64,000 nt of DNA from NCBI GenBank assembly GCA_002071385.1, contig MWFB01000005.1, positions 44,102 to 108,101 on the forward strand, in the 5' to 3' direction. Made by a program: the position numbers and the translations under genes. This DNA comes from Bacteroidetes bacterium ADurb.Bin013. Its GTDB lineage: Bacteria; Bacteroidota; Bacteroidia; Bacteroidales; UBA932. Below, one piece after another: positions 62,722-64,000 of the stretch (positions within the stretch are counted from its first letter, which is position 1; the number at the start of each line of letters is the position of its first letter). The notes under the pieces were generated by a model. The model was given only the letters and a program-made list of their open reading frames with translations. It was not told the origin of the DNA and searched no databases.

Positions 62722-64000
62722 AGCGTAAGGGACTGACCCTTAAAGACGCAGAAACTCATCTACATTATTTTTCCGCCGGTTTTCCTCCCCTGGATATTTC
62801 CGGGCCTGCCGTTCCCGGAAACGGAATCGTACAGCTGGATGGCCAGGAACAGGAGGAAATGATCAAAAGGTACGACGAGTGGAACGGATCAAGGATCAAA
62901 TTTGTTCCGGCATCCGGTGCGGCCAGCCGCATGTTCAAGGACCTTTTCGAGGCAAGGGACCTTCTGAAAAAAGACAGGAATGCCCTAATGCCTGACCAGT
63001 TGAACGATTTTTTCGGAAGACTCCCCGAATTTGCTTTTTATCCCATTCTTTCAGGCCTCAAAGGATTTGATCCTAAGGATCGTTACGGGATTCTCTCGCT
63101 CATCCTGGACCGTGATGGTCTGAATTATGCATCCCTGCCCAAGGGATTGATCCCTTTTCACAAGTATTCAAATGGTCCGAGGACTCCTTTTGAAGAACAC
63201 CTGGTGGAGGCAGCACTGAGTTCGGCTCAGCCCGATGGGACAGTAAGGCTCCATTTCACGGTTTCTGAAGAACACTTGCATTTGTTCAACGATTTATGGG
63301 AAAAGGTGCAAAAGGTATATGAGGAGCTGTTTCAAACCAGCTTTATTGTTGGTTTTTCAACACAGAGTCCTTCTACCGACACCCTCGCTGCAGATATCGA
63401 GAACCGACCTTTCCGGGACCAGAACGGATTGCTGGTTTTCCGTCCCGGAGGTCATGGTGCCCTTTTGGACAATCTGAATACACTGAAGGAGGACATGGTT
63501 ATTATTCGCAATATTGACAATGTAGTACCGCAGGCGGCGCTGGGCCCTGTGATCCACTGGAGAAAGGTGCTTGCCGGCTACCTGCTGTTCTGCAGGAGAA
63601 AGATATATAAATATATAGGTGAACTGAAGAACCACGCAGATCCTATCTGCATGAAAGAGATTGCGCTCTTCCTGGAAAGTAACTTCGGCATCACTCATCC
63701 TCCCATGGAAGGGGAGGAATTCCGGTCCTATTTGTTCTCCAAACTGAACAGGCCGGTCAGGGTATGTGGTATGGTCCCTGCTACGGGAGAACCGGGAGGG
63801 GGACCTTTCCGTGTAGTGGACCGAGACGGGAGCGGTTCACTTCAGATACTGGAGAGCGTTCAATTGCAGGGCAAACGATATGCTTCCACACACTTTAATC
63901 CTGTCGATATCGTATGCTCCTTCAGAGCTTATGACGGAACCACTTACAAGCTTTCACAATTCCGTGATGACGATACAGGCTTCATTTCTCAAAAGAGTTT
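62691..64000 (+). CDS. DUF4301 family protein, 3' end beyond the window
   Basis: About 436 codons are visible from the ATG at 62691 (MFTEQDIQTIERKG), which overlaps pdxB by 31 bases. The sequence has a sugar-nucleotidyltransferase-like start, KFVPASGAASRMFKDL, then FRPGGHGALLDNLN and VCGMVPATGEPGGGPF, as in the Bacteroidota DUF4301 family. The frame is open to the window end. A nucleotidyl transfer role is inferred from the Gly-rich loops only. Confidence 0.82.
   Translation, partial: MFTEQDIQTIERKGLTLKDAETHLHYFSAGFPPLDISGPAVPGNGIVQLDGQEQEEMIKRYDEWNGSRIKFVPASGAASRMFKDLFEARDLLKKDRNALMPDQLNDFFGRLPEFAFYPILSGLKGFDPKDRYGILSLILDRDGLNYASLPKGLIPFHKYSNGPRTPFEEHLVEAALSSAQPDGTVRLHFTVSEEHLHLFNDLWEKVQKVYEELFQTSFIVGFSTQSPSTDTLAADIENRPFRDQNGLLVFRPGGHGALLDNLNTLKEDMVIIRNIDNVVPQAALGPVIHWRKVLAGYLLFCRRKIYKYIGELKNHADPICMKEIALFLESNFGITHPPMEGEEFRSYLFSKLNRPVRVCGMVPATGEPGGGPFRVVDRDGSGSLQILESVQLQGKRYASTHFNPVDIVCSFRAYDGTTYKLSQFRDDDTGFISQKS

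Overview
The window looks like a chromosomal segment of a Bacteroidota bacterium, most likely of the order Bacteroidales. The evidence is repeated TAnnTTTG promoter elements, TonB-receptor-type outer membrane proteins, sulfonolipid (capnine-type) synthesis genes, a V-type ATPase operon containing a DUF2764 gene, and a biotin-dependent methylmalonyl-CoA decarboxylase set. It is gene dense. About 70 protein genes, two tRNAs and one transposase scar are supported. There is no rRNA, CRISPR array or intact insertion sequence.

Layout. 0-5.1 kb: the start of a family 3 glycoside hydrolase, a hipBA toxin-antitoxin pair with a palindromic control region, and an M1 aminopeptidase lipoprotein. 5.1-6.1 kb: an accessory-looking patch in which a small helix-turn-helix gene sits between two blocks of concentric inverted repeats. 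6.1-9.1 kb: a membrane protein, a PHP phosphodiesterase and a beta-propeller lipoprotein. 9.2-13.2 kb: an AT-rich operon for using free fatty acids (FakA-like kinase, FakB/DegV-like carrier, PlsY-like acyltransferase, thioesterase). An IS3 transposase scar, a possible small RNA and tRNA-Leu follow on its upstream side. 14-22.5 kb: a stand-alone PurL-type domain, menaquinone methyltransferase, cardiolipin synthase, then MarR plus cysteate synthase facing a gyrB / cysteate acyltransferase / reductase operon. Together the last genes cover the core of sulfonolipid synthesis. 22.5-29.5 kb: an outer membrane barrel and a TPR protein, then xerD, nth and ftsE. 29.6-34.9 kb: an ABC transporter / GntR / outer membrane receptor operon and a patatin. 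34.9-37.9 kb: an operon of two ATP-grasp ligases, an acetyltransferase and a flavin reductase. 38-45 kb: housekeeping genes (guaA, rpmF, tRNA-Arg, rubrerythrin, mnmD, rpmE2, glmM). 45-56.8 kb: the V-ATPase and the methylmalonyl-CoA decarboxylase with its epimerase, all in one direction. 56.9-64 kb: an LtaS-like sulfatase, yebC, a TPR protein, then recF, a DciA-like gene, pdxB and a DUF4301 gene cut by the window end.

How the parts fit. The decarboxylase converts decarboxylation energy into a sodium gradient. The V-ATPase ring subunit beside it keeps the residues known to bind sodium, so the 45-57 kb block reads as one sodium-energetics unit. Several clusters concern lipids: fatty acid kinase, PlsY, cardiolipin synthase, sulfonolipid genes and patatin. 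The least explained pieces are the hairpin-flanked regulator at 5.2-6.1 kb and the twin ATP-grasp operon at 34.9-37.9 kb. All functions are read from motifs and family memory. No database search was possible.
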